The translations under genes were made by a program, and so were the position numbers. A stretch of DNA of 64,000 nt from Adiantum capillus-veneris (Eukaryota > Streptophyta > Polypodiopsida > Polypodiales > Pteridaceae): NCBI GenBank assembly GCA_014529385.2, contig CM043953.1, forward strand, positions 87,736,842 through 87,800,841, given 5' to 3'. The number at the start of each line of letters is the position of its first letter. The first letter of the stretch is position 1. The notes under the pieces were generated by a model. That model did no database searches. It saw nothing but the letters and a program-made list of their open reading frames with translations, and was not told the DNA's origin. Below, piece after piece: positions 12,508 through 25,600 of the stretch.

Positions 12508-12612
12508 AAGGAAGGGGGGAGTGTTTGCTGACATCCATCATTCACTTGCTTCCCTCTCAACCTCCCTCCTTGACCTCTCAATCTCCCAATCTTAGGAAAT
12601 GTATATATAAAG
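12508..12612 (+). promoter_or_regulatory. Internal polypurine tract and TATA-like box of A1
   Basis: AAGGAAGGGGGGAG at 12508-12521 follows the end of the polyprotein by about 35 bp and is itself followed by TGTTTGCTGACAT. TATATATAAAG lies at 12602-12612. The same pair occurs in A2, and in A3 with a weaker TATA. Confidence 0.65.
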
Positions 12613-12618
12613 CCTTAT

Positions 12619-13523
12619 TGTTACGAGACTGGGCACCCTCCTGTTGTAGTGGTTAACTGCAATTGGGATAGCTGGGCGTAATGGTTAATTATGTGCTGTC
12701 TATTTATTTTACTAATTGAGTTGATGATGATTTTGTAGAGTGGAATGCGGGGAGTTGATGAAGAGGCGACGGCAATTATTCTTGGCCATTTTAAAGTACT
12801 CAACATAAGCTTTCAAGCCATCACCATCAAACTGTCCACTTCTTCTTCCAATTATTGTTACGAGACTGGGCACCCTCCTGTTGTAGTGGTTAACTGCAAT
12901 TGGGATAGCTGGGCGTAATGGTTAATTATGTGCTGTCTATTTATTTTACTAATTGAGTTGATGATGATTTTGTAGAGTGGAATGCGGGGAGTTGATGAAG
13001 AGGCGACGGCAATTATTCTTGGCCATTTTATAGTTGCACAGTATCTTAGAATCTCATTTCAATAAGCCACTATGGCTCTGTAAATATTTGTAGTGGGAAC
13101 TCCCCTTATGGGTCATGCAAGAACTAATGAGCTTCACTCATTTACAAAAGTGAAGTGGTTGTAAAAGAGGGGCCTCAATTTTTGGCACCTCAAACTCAAA
13201 AATAATATATTAAATACCAACTCCACAAGAGAGGTGCCCGCGAAGTTTGGGGCTAGATTTAGGCCTTTCTCTTGCAGATTCTCTTCTCTACTCTCTTAAG
13301 CTATGGTTATTTTGCTGTGTACTCTCTAATCTAGTCTCCATCTCTTACACACCTCCTTACAAGCTTGTCTATATCAATTCTCTGTTTACTGTGTGTGTGT
13401 GTCATAGTCTAGGTGAGTGTGTGTGCTTGGAAATTGGAAGAAGAGGTGGACAGTTTGATGGTGATGGCTTGAAAGCTTATGTTGAGTACTTTAAGCGGTC
13501 GATCTCCCCCTCTTCTCCCAACA
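12619..13523 (+). repeat. 5' LTR of E, rearranged: partial copy, inverted 60-bp piece, full copy
   Basis: 12619-12792 is the first 174 bp of the LTR. 12793-12852 is the reverse complement of LTR bases 13433-13492. From 12856 a complete LTR of 668 bp runs to 13523. The target duplication precedes 12619, so the rearranged block lies within the insertion. The bases TTAT before the second LTR start equal the last four of the target duplication, which points to a rearrangement after insertion. Confidence 0.9.
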
Positions 13524-13524
13524 G

Positions 13525-13537
13525 TGGTATCAGAGCC
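13525..13537 (+). promoter_or_regulatory. Primer-binding site, tRNA-iMet type
   Basis: TGGTATCAGAGCC, one base after the LTR end, is complementary to the 3' end of plant initiator tRNA-Met. This primes minus-strand DNA synthesis. Confidence 0.93.
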
Positions 13538-14852
13538 TCAGGTTCGAGGATTAATCGGCACCAGTTTTCAGTTTTAAGAAGGAGTTTTCTCTAATCGACA
13601 AAACCCCAATTGCAATTCATCGACTTTGCAATTCAAGGATTCAAGGGTTCGTGGAAATTCGAAGTATACTTGATCGAGTTCACAGAAGAAAAACTCGATT
13701 GTTAATTGGTGGCTAATCGGCAATCAATTTTCAAATTCGGCTTCAAGACGATCAAGAACAGGTATGTTCAGTGGTTAAATTTAAGCACTAGTTAACCTTG
13801 CGTATACATGAAGATACGGACAAGACAGTGAGCTGACGCATGATTGAAAGAAGTCGAAAAGCTTAATTACAACTTTGAAAGAGAAGTTGAAATTGGGAAC
13901 GAGAAGGCGGATTATGGTTTACTAAAGGAAAGAGAGAGCAAAAGTCAAAGCAAGTAGGGAAATTTGAGTCACATCGATTCGGCTTGTCATTGGGAAGCGG
14001 CATCGGAAGGCATAAACGAAGAGAAGAAAGAAGGCGAGAAATTTATGTCGGAATCCTTGCTCACACACAAAAAAATTTCTCGATTGACCTATTCAAAAAA
14101 GCTTGAAATTGATATCAACATGGACGCCCAGGCTGTCTTGAGAGAGCTCGCTGTCTTCAACTTTTTCCATGCAATTGCAATTCACACCTTTTAATTCAAA
14201 GTGTGGCCATTAAGAAAGCCTCAAAACTTTAAGTGTTAAAAAGTGAGGCTATTAAGCTTCAAGCCTCAAAACTTTACCTCTTTAAAAAGTGAGGCCATTA
14301 AGCTTCAAAAAAAACAAAACAAAAAAGAGTGCCATTGAACATTAAGCTTAGAAGACATTCCTTACAAAGTTTGGCCAACTCAAGGGTTGAAGTGCATAAG
14401 AAGGTGGTCACTCTGTCCTAAGCCGGCAAGCGAGCGTCAAAAAAAATAAATAAATGAACAATACCTGCTCCATTGGCCTAGCTATACAGGAAACTCGAAA
14501 ATAACATTCAATTTAATTGGACGGTGAAATTACCAAATGTAATACCATTAATTTTGGGAATACGAGAGATCGGGTGCCACGAAATTCAACTGGTTCGGTG
14601 ACACACCGTCGGACTGTCTATTCTCTGGCAATTTCCTAGTGCATCGCCATTCTGGACTGGATGCCACCGCTCTTTTTCAGCTAAGTACATTACATTTCTG
14701 TTATTTATTTTATTTTATTCCGCATATTGCATCTGTGAATATCACCAAATAGCCTTTTTAAGCATTACCATTTAATTATTTACTTTTTTTAAAAAAGAAA
14801 AAAAAATAAAAAATTAAAAAAAAATAAAAAAGAAAAAGAAAAGAACGCAATC
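13538..14852 (+). other. 5' leader of element E, non-coding
   Basis: About 1.3 kb between primer site and gag start with no credible ORF. Short direct repeats of a gtgaggc-attaagcttcaa phrase occur at 14200-14345. The last 70 bp before the start codon are almost pure A with few T and G. Confidence 0.7.
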
Positions 14853-17800
14853 ATGGCACATCTTCCTCATGCACCCACGATTGCAGAGCAACTTCAAAAT
14901 TTGCAGCAGTCACTCACATATGAACGCATGCGAAGGCAAGAACTTGAAGATAAATTATTACATTCTGCACGCACCGAATCTGCACCGGCACCCAAGAAAA
15001 ACAAAATTAGCAGAAAAGCCTTCACTTTCAAAGATTTTGATGGCACTAAAGATGCTAGCATGGTTCTAGCATGGGTTAGTCAGTTAGATGATATGTTCGA
15101 ACCAGATTCTCTGTCAAAGGCCATTAACTTGGCTCTCAACGCAGAAAAGAAGAAAGGTGGACATTCCTCTCACACTGATCAACCTGCTAACACTAACCGC
15201 AACAAGAGACCTCCTTTCTCTCCTAACTCTGACAGAAGCAAACACCAAAGCCGTACCTTTTTCAAAAGACGAAGATTTGACAATCCTCCTGCCACTGCTC
15301 AACCTCATACGAGCAACAACCACAACAACACTCAGCAACGAGGCAACCAACATCCTTTCAACCAGCGTTCTCCTCCAAATTCTAATGGTAACAAAAAGGT
15401 GAAGTGTTTTAAATGCTTTCAATATGGTCACTATGCAGATAAGTGCCCAAATGGTCATGCTAAGGGCAATGGTCAATCCAATGGCCATTCAAATGGAGTC
15501 AACAAGAATTCAAGTCAAAAACCCTTCAACAACAACTGCCCCAACGGAGCTACTCTTAACCTCATCGAAGATGCTACACCCGACGACAATGAAGTGGAAG
15601 TTAACTACGGTGAGGGATATGATCCTGATTATGATAACGATGACAACCCATCCTCAGGTACTCCTATATCTCCTCACACTTTGTTTAAAGTGCAAGGCAC
15701 TGTTGAGGGTGAAAATGTCACCATTCTGCTAGATGATGGTAGTAGCCATGATTTCATTTCCACACGATTGGCACAACAACTATCACTCTCTGAAATTTCA
15801 TCACCCCACAAGGTCAAAACTGTTTTTAATAATCAACGTTTTAATTGTAAAACTCAAGTCACTGTTGAAGTTTGCATTGGTGAATTCACACAAGCACGTA
15901 CATTTTTGGTAGCATCATTGCATGGACTCGATATGATTTTGGGAATGCCATTTCGTCATGAATTTGACCCGTTGATTAATTATAAAACACGTACAATGTC
16001 TCTCACTCATAATAATAAAAAATTCTCCATCCAAGCAACACTGGCACATCAAAAATTTCCACTCCTCTCTCACACTCAAGCAAAACGAGCAATTCGAAAA
16101 CAGGGGAAAACATATCTAGTATTGGTAAATCAAATTTCTGTTGAAACTGAAACTTCATGTAACTCCACACACGATGAATTTCTCTCACAATTTAAAGATT
16201 GTTTCATGCATGATCTCCCACCTGGAATTCCACCATCACGCCCAGAAGACCACCAAATTGACATCATACCGGGTAGTGAACCTCCTTGTAGAGCACCTTA
16301 TCGTGTAAATCCTACCGCACACAGGGAAATACAAACTCAAATCACTGATTTACTTGACCGAGGCCTAATCCGACCTAGTAGTTCACCATACGGAGCTCCA
16401 GTACTTCTTGTCAAGAAGAAAAATGGAACCTTTCGTATGTGTATTGACTACAGGGCTTTAAACAAGATCACCATTAAGAATAGGTTTCCTATTCCTAGAG
16501 TGGATGATCTACTAAACAAACTGAAAGGGGCAAACATCTTTAGCAAAATTGACCTTAAATCAGGATATCACCAAGTCAAAATGTTTGAACATGATGTCTA
16601 CAAAACTGGGCACTATGAATTTCTTGTCATGCCCTTTGGTTTGACAAATGCACCAGCTACATTCACACGCATGATGAATCGAATTTTCATTGACCATCAA
16701 GATTTTGTGATTGTATTTTTTGATGACATTTTGGTATTCAGTAAATCTGAAGAAGACCAGAAGCAACATTTAACACGTGTATTTGATCTGCTTGCACAAA
16801 ATCACTTGTATTTGAATCCTGAAAAGAGTTCATTTTTCCAATCTGAAATTGAATATTTGGGACATATTGTATCGGGTAAAGGAATTCATGTCGATCCAAA
16901 GAAAATTGAAGCCATTCAATCCTGGCCTAGACCCAAAAACTTGCATGAGCTACGATCTTTTCTTGGTCTTTGCAGCTATTACAGGAAATTTGTTCGTAAT
17001 TTTGCTTACAAAGCACATTATTTGACTCTCTTGTTGAAGAAAAACACGCCTTATGAATGGACTGATTTGCAAGAAAGCTCATTTAATGCACTTAAACATG
17101 CTTTGACTAATGCACCTGTATTGCAATTGCCTGATTTTGAATGACCATTCTTTGTGGTAGTCACTGATGCTAGTGGTAAAGGTATCGGTGCAATCCTTAT
17201 GCAAGATAACCATCCCATTGCTTTCGAAAGTCGTAAATTCAAACCGTCTGAAATAAAGTTCAGTACTTATGATAAAGAATTGACTGCTGTGGTACATGCA
17301 TTGAAAATCTGGAAACACTATGTAATGGGTACTGACTTGATCATTAAAACTGATCAACAAAGTATCAAATATTTACTTTCTCAGCCTTTAATAGATGATA
17401 GACATATTAAGTGGGCCGCTTTTATTCAAAGTTTTCAGCCCAACATTCAATACCAGCCTGGTAAAGAAAACGTTGTAGCTGATGCCTTGAGTAGAAGACC
17501 CTCACTTAATCATCTATCAACCATTACGGGAACTTCATTTGACACTATGCCTGACACTTATGCACATGACGATGACTTCAAAACGACATGGTTGCACATG
17601 CTTGATAATTCTGTACACACATTTCTCGAATACACTATTCAAGAAAACTTCCTTTATTTCAAACAAAAATTGTGTGTGACTAAATCTTTTCGTACATTAA
17701 TTATTGAAGAATTGCACAAACCACCTTATGCTGGACATAGAGGATTTGCTGCAACTTTTCAAAATTTATGTCGTGATTTCTATTGGTCTACTATGAGAAT

Positions 17801-18980
17801 GGATGTTAAACAGTATGTGTCCACTTGTTTGATTTGTCAAAAAATCAAAGCAGCTATAGGTAAGAAATTGGGACTTTTACACCCTCTCCCCATTCCTGAA
17901 AGACCTTGGGAACATATTTCAATGGATTTTGTTACTGGTTTCCCACTCACAACGCACAAACATGACATGATATGGACTATTATTGATCGTTTCTCTAAAC
18001 AAGCGTACTTCGTTCCATGTAAGAAAACACTCACAGCACATCAAGCTGCACTTTTGTTTCTTAAGACTGTTTTCCCACATCATGGTTTGCCTAAAGTGAT
18101 TATTTCTGATCGAGATTCAAAATTTTGTAGTGCTTTTTGGACTACTGTGTTTGAAAATCTTGGCACTACACTTGACTTCACTTCTGCATTTCATCCTGAA
18201 TCCAATGGTCAAACTGAAGTCACAAATCGTACAATCATTGATTTGCTAAAGGCTTATGTTTCTTCTCAACCTAAGAAATGGGATGATTACATACATATTT
18301 TGCAATTTGCATACAACAACACCACTCACACTGCCACGGGTAAGTCTCCATTTGAAATTGTCTATGGTCACTCACTTCCTACTCCTGCTTCACGTCTTTC
18401 TAATGTTGTGCCTGCCGCTGATGATTTCACTACTGACTTTCATGATATTTATGCAAGTGTGCATTCTGCCATTAAACACTCACAAGAACTTTACACCAAG
18501 CATGCTAACAAGCACCGCAAGGCACACCAATTCAAAGAAGGTGATCATGTTTTACTTCGCATCGAAAAACGAAGGATCAAAAGTGTTGATACTAATGTCT
18601 TTGTTAAGCTTGCTCCTCGTTTTTATGGACCTTTCAAAATTTCAGCTGTCATTAATGATGTTTCTTTTCGTTTAGAATTACCTGCACATTGGCACATTCA
18701 CAATGCATTTCACATTAGTCTTTTACGACCATTCAGAGGACCCCTACCTACACACCACATTTACGAAGACCCACCTTCACTTGTAGACCAAGAAGAGCAA
18801 CTCATCCCTGACAAAATAGTTGACCATGAGACCACCACTACACGCACTGGAATGGTTTATAACTGTTACCTTTTGACTTTCAAGGGCCACCCTAGAGAGG
18901 ATGCCAAATGGATGCCTGAAAAGTTTTTTCGCAACTTTCCCAACCTTCTCCACACTTTCCATCACTCACGGTCCAGTTGA
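14853..18980 (+). pseudogene. Gag-pol polyprotein of chromovirus E, one in-frame stop
   Basis: A single frame of 1,376 codons interrupted only by TGA at 17142-17144. Domains in order: N-terminal gag remnant (residues 1-100), CCHC knuckle CFKCFQYGHYADKC (about 185), retropepsin with LLDDGSSHDFIS (about 292), reverse transcriptase with FRMCIDYRALNK, SKIDLKSGYHQ and VFFDDILVFS (about 520-630), RNase H with VVVTDASGKGIGAIL just after the stop, integrase with the H-H-C-C region (HKPPYAGHRG...CLICQ), the DDE region (SDRDSKF, FHPESNGQTEVTNR), and a chromodomain-like end (LLTFKGHPREDAKWMPEKF). The gag core is missing: DDMFEP is followed at once by DSLSKAINLALNAEKK. The protease has D-D-G where D-S/T-G is usual. 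In intact relatives these enzymes copy the RNA and insert the cDNA. Confidence 0.95.
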
Positions 18981-19017
18981 TTTCTCTATTGAGCAACTGA
19001 GGACAGTTGCTATCCTT

Positions 19018-19028
19018 GGTGGGAGGGA
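19018..19028 (+). promoter_or_regulatory. Polypurine tract of E
   Basis: GGTGGGAGGGA immediately before the 3' LTR start TGTTACG, about 37 bp after the pol stop codon. Confidence 0.9.
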
Positions 19029-19705
19029 TGTTACGAGACTGGGCACCCTCCTGTTGTAGTGGTTAACTGCAATTGGGATAGCTGGGCGTAATGGTTAATT
19101 ATGTGCTGTCTATTTATTTTACTAATTGAGTTGATGATGATTTTGTAGAGTGGAATGCGGGGAGTTGATGAAGAGGCGACGGCAATTATTCTTGGCCATT
19201 TTATATTTGCACAGTATCTTAGAACATCATTTCAATAAGCCACTATGGCTCTGTAAATAGTTGTAGTGGGAACTCCCCTTATGGGTCATGCAAGAACTAA
19301 TGAGCTTCACTCATTTGCAAAAGTAAAGTGGTTGTAAAAGAGGGGCCTCAGTTTTTGGCACCTTAAACTCAAAGTAATATATTAAATACCAACTCCACAA
19401 GAGAGGTGCCGTGGAGTTTGGGGCTAGATTTAGGCCTTTCTCTTGCAGATTCTCTTCTCTACTCTCTTAAGCTATGGTTATTTTGCTGTGTACTCTCTAA
19501 TCTAGTCTCCATCTCTTACACATCTCTTACACCTCCTTACAAGCTTGTCTATATCAATTCTCTGTTTACTGTGTGTGTGTGTGTCATAGTCTAGGTGAGT
19601 GTGTGTGCTTGGAAATTGGAAGAAGAGGTGGACAGTTTGATGGTGATGGCTTGAAAGCTTATGTTGAGTACTTTAAGCGGTCGATCTCCCCCTCTTCTCC
19701 CAACA
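19029..19705 (+). repeat. 3' LTR of E (677 bp)
   Basis: Matches the complete part of the 5' LTR end to end, with a 9-bp insertion (ACATCTCTT, near 19520) and scattered substitutions. Ends CCAACA, then TSD CTTAT. Confidence 0.95.
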
Positions 19706-19710
19706 CTTAT

Positions 19711-21182
19711 CCTCACAAAAAACAGAAAAAAAGTAAAGAGCAAGAGCAATTAGCAAACGAGTATGCACAATAAAAGTCAAAACATTGACCCAGACCTACA
19801 CATTCACATCCGGTACACTCAAACAGAAACCTATGTCATTAAACACATTTGATCCTCATCACTCGAGTGATGGAAGGTAGGTAGGATTAGTACGATAGGA
19901 GTTCTGTTTTAGAGTTTAGTGATTAGCAAAGTTCTTTCTTCCCACTGATGTGCCTCTTAGAGGTATTCTTTGTGTTTCCTCGTGTGTACAGGAACGTGTT
20001 GCTGTTGTTAGGATTTGGACCTTCATGGAATCTTTCTCTCATTCACACTTCAAATCAAGCACGACCATCAACACAAACAGGTGTTTCTTGTCCATTAGCA
20101 TCGCCCCTTATCTTTTTTGCATCCATGTTTGTCAGCTTTAATTGTGATTGGTAGCATAATATTCACTGCCTTTGTTTAGTATCAAACATTAAATTCAATG
20201 TAATTTTTGTCATAATCACTTGTCTAGGTTTAAAAATCAAACAGTCCGACTAAGCTAGTTTGACCAAGCTAGGTGTTAGAGATCTTCTCTTAATACCATG
20301 AGAAATGCCTTCCTAATTATCAATGGTTACTTAGGTTCTTAATCCGATTTAGGCAGCATTGTGTGAAATGTACTAGGGCTTTCTAGTGGGCTTAGTCCCT
20401 ATTCACCTTTAGCTTAAGTATTATAAAGGGAATTCACTAGTGGGATGAGCCTGGGGAGGTGTAACAGTGTTATATGACCCCCCAAAGTTACAAAACTAAA
20501 ATGTTGAAAACAAACAAACAAAAAATCAAAGTGCCACAATGTAAAATATTAAGCTTGAAGAGAAACCTCAGCTTGATTTGGTACTCCACTCACATGTATC
20601 GCCTATGGTACTAGAGCCCTAGAGGTTCCCAGTGTGGGTGCTTTTCCTTGAAAAGCAAAAAACCCAAGGCATACAAAATAAGCACACACATCAAAATTGA
20701 ATCACTGTGAAAAGACTTTGGGGGGTCAAAGAAAAAATCAGTCAGGCGATGATTTCATGAGATATTCCTTTTATCGTAGCTTAACTACAAGGTCTTCTAG
20801 GTATAGTCTCTAGTTAACCCTCAAACATGAAATACTTGGCTCTCGCGATTAAACAACTTAATTGACCAGAGAAAATTAAGAAGCTTACCCATGGTATTAA
20901 TAGTCGATCTTTAGTGCCTTTCGAACGTTAAATTAGCGACCCCAGACTTGTTTAATTTTTTACCTTTACAGCTATTTATGTGTTTGAACATTAAATTACA
21001 ATTTAATGTTTATTGCTGACAAAAGGTTTAAAATTCTGTTACCAATCAAATTGTCTGCCTACAACTGCATATGCTTTTTAATTGCTTATGAGAATGCAAT
21101 TACTGTGCCAAAGTTGTTTGATTTTGCAGTGACTGAAGAAGGCTAAGGACATTCATCTCAAATGCTCTTCCACCTCAACGAA
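19711..21182 (+). other. Non-coding 3' tail of A1
   Basis: Aligns over its full length with the tails of A2 (27983-29455) and A3 (47425-48885). No ORF longer than about 70 codons and none shared in frame between copies. It holds a conserved stretch with CCCCCCAAAGTTACAAAACT and a CTAGAGCCCTAGAGG phrase in all three copies. Its end is cut by A2 at ACGAA. Confidence 0.85.
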
Positions 21183-21498
21183 TGTTAACCCTCACGGCTC
21201 ACAGACACCCTATCACCTACGAGACGGACGTTGTATTAGTTACTTGGTAGAGTCAGATACCGGGCTTGTCGGTCCAATAGGAATGGTTAAGAGTGATCGC
21301 CGATGAGAGGCGCACTCTAAAACTGGAACATATAACGTTTGGGTAAGATTGGCTAAGTGTGGGCGCCCAAATGTGAATGGGCGAACCCATATAAAAGTCA
21401 ATCTAAACTAAAAAAACCTCATTCTCTCATTTGTGCAATAGAAGAGTGCTCTTGCTCCATCTCCATCTTCTTCTTCTTCATCTCCTTGTGTGTGTGTA

Positions 21499-21585
<87 letters not shown>

Positions 21586-21816
21586 ATTGTGACGACGGCA
21601 CGACGGCAGCAAAGCGGTTGAGTGCCGCGCAGCGACGGCTTCTTCTTCTTCGCGTTGAGGAATCCTCCACGAAAGCAAGCATAGAGCGGTGAGTGACACA
21701 CCAACGCCATCTTTGAGCTTACTAGTTTAGGCTTGTTGTGTGCTTGGAGCCATTTGTGGCTCGCACATAGTGTATCGGCAAGTTCCTTGCATTGACACGT
21801 GTGACATACGCGCACA
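21183..21816 (+). repeat. 5' LTR of A2
   Basis: Starts TGTTAACCCTCACGG and ends CATACGCGCACA. TATA box TATAAAAG at 21390-21397. A (TG)n then (GA)n microsatellite follows at about 21487-21585, some 100 bp downstream of the TATA box, so it should be transcribed. Confidence 0.93.
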
Positions 21817-21820
21817 TTTT

Positions 21821-21838
21821 TGGCGCCGTTGCCGAGAA
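21821..21838 (+). promoter_or_regulatory. Primer-binding site, tRNA-Asp type, with mismatches
   Basis: TGGCGCCGTTGCCGAGAA, four bases after the LTR. A3 has the exact complement of plant tRNA-Asp; here two bases in the distal part differ. Confidence 0.85.
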
Positions 21839-22612
21839 TGCCATAACCTAAGTTTGAATGGCACTCTGTGCTTCTTTTGTGGTGCAATTTCAATTGTACG
21901 AAAGGTAAGGAAGGAGGGTGAGTGTGTTGAGAAGAAGGATTTTGTGTTACTACTGTGTATTTTTTTTGTTAATGGAGTTTTCAAAGGTACTGTGCTTTTT
22001 CTTTGTGTAAGGTGTTAGTATTAAGGTTGTTAGTTCTGTGTAATGTAATGTACAGTAAGTAGGAAGTAGATCTGTGAGAGCTAATAGAGTGTCTTAGTGT
22101 ATAACAGTAGGTGTATTAGTTGGAAGTAGGTAGGTAGAGTGTGTGTGTGCTCTCATGCAAGCCACGGCGACCTTATCCTTAAAAAAAATTTTAAAAATTT
22201 TAAAAATTAAAAATTAATTCAAAATAAAAAAAAACAAAAAAAAACTAAAGGTAGGATCGAGATCGCGAATATCTCCCAGACCCAAGCCCAAGCTCATGCT
22301 CAAGCTTAGGCATCTATCGCCCTTTAAAATTACGAATTTTAGCTTCACACGTAGCTAAAAATCGACTTTTTTGAGGACCAACGGAGCTTTAAGTGACGGA
22401 ACGTTGTGTTGTAAAGCACACCGCGACCCTCTGAGTGATACGCTCGTTTTGAGGTATCACACACTTTAATAAACAAAATTGATCATTAAAAAATTAAAAA
22501 ACATTTAAAAAACATTAAAACCGTACAAAACACGAGTGAAAACGGACGCTTAAAAAAGTAAGCGGTTAACCTTCGAGGTTATTCGCTGACGCTTATAGGG
22601 TGCCAAAGGCAC
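21839..22612 (+). other. 5' leader of A2, non-coding
   Basis: Contains an A/T-rich run (22180-22250) and a decayed CCCAAG-type hexamer run (about 22278-22308) that correspond to the A-rich and (CCCAGG)n parts of the A3 leader. No credible ORF. Confidence 0.7.
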
Positions 22613-25600
22613 ATGCATCTGCGCTCTGGTCGTGTGCTAGAGATGGAGCAACTAGAGAGAATTTCGACTTATGCGAGTTCTCAATATCCACCTACTTTAG
22701 GTTCCGGGCTCTCTGCGGGGACCCAACGTAGTACAAACCAAGGCCCGAACATAGCGGCTAGTGACTCTTCCTCTGACTATGACATCATGGAGGGTTTCCC
22801 AATGCCTAATCCCGATAGCTCAAGCCAAGACATGCATGCCATGGGTCCACGGTCCGGGCCAAGCGTGCTTAGCCGCTTGAAGGAAACCTTTAGTAGAGCC
22901 ACTCGCTCCGAACATGGAGCTAATGATGTAAATGAGGGGAGTGGGGAAGTAAATTCTCCATTCATGACCAACGTAGAGCCTATGCCCTTAGAGAATGTGC
23001 ACGTGAATACTTCATTCACTGCACCTCCTGACTCTTCAGAGTTATTCCCCTCTGAGGTCATATTACCCGATGGTAGAAGCCTTACCGAAGTGCAAGAGGT
23101 TGAGCGATATATCCTTGCAACGAGGGAAAAGGAAATTGAGAGCTTACGCAAGGCGGAGCAACGAAGAGAGTTAAAATTGAAAGCTAGGAGAGCAATCGAG
23201 TGCTCCTGACTTAGCAACCGCTAAGGGCCAACCCCTAGAAAGCAACATTGCATCTAGCTCAAAGGACACCCCTAGCACCTCAATCATAGATGGAGTGTTC
23301 TTAAATGAGAACTGGGAGTCGAACTACAAATAGAAACTCTGACCAACCTATACATAGGTCACACCTATCATGTGGGTTGGTTAGATGTCCTACAATCCAC
23401 AATGGGTGCTACTAGTGTAGAGGATCAACAACAAAGAGTTTGTGAGGTAATCCATAGGGTCATTGAGTTAGAGAGACAGAACAAGGGGATCAACATTCCT
23501 TCAACGGGTCTCATGAGATTCTTAAAGGCTAAACAACCGACCTTATCGCAAATGGAGACTCCCTCGGTAAGTCCGATGGATCCCCCATATTTTGTTTCGC
23601 CAGGGGTCACGGTGCAATCTGAGCCCACAAGTGATAGCTTTACCTTTCCAAGTCTAGCTCATCTTTCCCTTGATGACACCACGGCTACCATGCCTACCCC
23701 AATGATGGGCATACCAAGAAACACGCCATGGACCTCATTTGTTAGTAAAGCACCACTACATGGTAGCTCAATGCCTGCAACAATACCTACAAGTGTGTAC
23801 CAATCGTATACACCCATGGGTCCTCGTACTCATGTAGCCTCTACGCCTCCCATTGTTTCAACTACCTATGCTCCACAACCGCAACACCCAAGTTCTTATT
23901 TCCATGGGACTATACCCGCAAGCATTAGCATGTCACATCCGACGTCTGCTATGCCTGGGGCCACACATATGAACTATGGACCACCACATGGCACAACATC
24001 ATACCCAACGTGGAACCCAAGGACTTCCTATGCGCCAAGCCCAATGCCAATACCTACTCCACATGTAGTCTCTGGAGCGCCTTCACCCACGGTGCCTGCT
24101 CACTTAGGTGACTTGGCAACATTTGCTCAAGCTATTGGTCGATCTATTGCTGAGAATATGCGTAACACACCTGATAGAGAGCCTAGAAGTAAGGCAGTAC
24201 AAATAGCCAAGCTCACACAAAAATTTAGTGGAGACGGGGATGTGAGAAAGCATATCGAAGTGTTCGAACAAATATGCGATTCTCTAGGAGAACACAATGA
24301 CCTGCATAAGAGTAATGCTTTAAGCCTAACCTTAAATGGGAAGGCAGGGGATTGGTATAGAACCCTAAGGGTGGAAGAAAAAACGATTTACCCTACTCTT
24401 AGGAGACTGTTCTTGAAAGAATACATACGAGAGGGAGTGCTTTGGGGTGTAGCCTCTCAGCTCTAGAAAGCCCAACGAGAGGAAGGAGAGTCGGCGAGAG
24501 ACTTTATTAGTCGCTTGAAGCATTTGAATTCTCGTTGTAATCCAAATGAGCGCTTCAAAAATAACCAAATGCTTGATATCTACAATGGCCTAGTCATTAG
24601 AGGTATCACCACTTGGGAAGCAGTCACCACCAATGCAATCCAATTGGAGGATAATTTAATGATTGAGGGAGAAAGAGTGTCTGTTGAGACTAAATCTATT
24701 AGCTCGCAAGCATCAGGGAATCAACCAATGACCTTAAAGCCTATTGCTAAGGAGCCAAAGATATCTGAGATGACTTTAGCAGATCTCACCAAGGCTAATC
24801 AAGAGAGCCTTAGAGACAATCGTGCTCCACAAAACAGTCATATGTATCCAAGAAGGGAGCAACAATGGTGCTCAATATGCTATGGACCGCATAGTACCAG
24901 TGAATGCCCTACTTTTAGAGTAAAATTCAATGGGAATTGTAATGCCTGTGGAAGGTATGGTCATCAAGCCAAGGATTGCATAGTATTTAAGCGTGCGATG
25001 GCCAATAGACCAACCTTAGCATGGACAGACACACCTCGTGTGCCTGCATTGATGCCGGCCCCACCTCTTGAACAAACATCACAACACATGGTCCCTAGGG
25101 CCCAAAATGTTGTTCAAACAACACCCTTACCACCTCCAGTGCTAGGATCGCAACCACCACATCCGAGAATCACTTTTGTGAATCAAGTGGGTTTTGAGTC
25201 ATCTATTGCTTGTTTGGAAGGCTGTGATGGACCCTAATATTGCCTATGGGATGGATGTGCTTGAAGAAAGTCCACAATACTACATGGAGGACTATTGGAG
25301 ACAAGTCAAACCTGTATATCAAGTACCTACTCTTGCGGCAAGAGGCCAAAATATCAGTTACACTGCTAAGAGACCACCTCTTCAATGCTATGAGTGTGGA
25401 GGTCCACATCGTGTAGCCGAGTGTCCTATTAAGCTACAAAAGAATGCCACACTAATGCAAACCAATCAAGTGAGCACGTCTACAATGCCGATACTCATGT
25501 GTAATCGATGTGGCATAGATCATTTGATTGCCCAATGTCCAAATAATCCAAATGCATCGAAGATCTAGCCATTAAACTCGATTGAAGTTACCAAGGAGCC

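Larger units (their letters stand above)
12619..19705 (+). mobile_element. Chromovirus (Ty3/gypsy) element E, near-complete, TSD CTTAT
   Basis: Flanked by CTTAT at 12614-12618 and 19706-19710. Both LTRs start TGTTACGAGACTGG and end CTTCTCCCAACA. It has a tRNA-iMet primer site, one long gag-pol frame with a chromodomain-like C-terminus, and a polypurine tract. It inserted into A1 just after the TATA-like box in the A1 tail. One nonsense codon, a gag-core deletion and a rearranged 5' LTR indicate it is not autonomous now. Confidence 0.93.

Noticed and set aside
21408-21893. Long ORFs across the (TG)n(GA)n runs of family A LTRs
   Set aside because: They are translations of dinucleotide repeats (Ser-Leu, Thr-His, Arg-Glu strings) in all frames.
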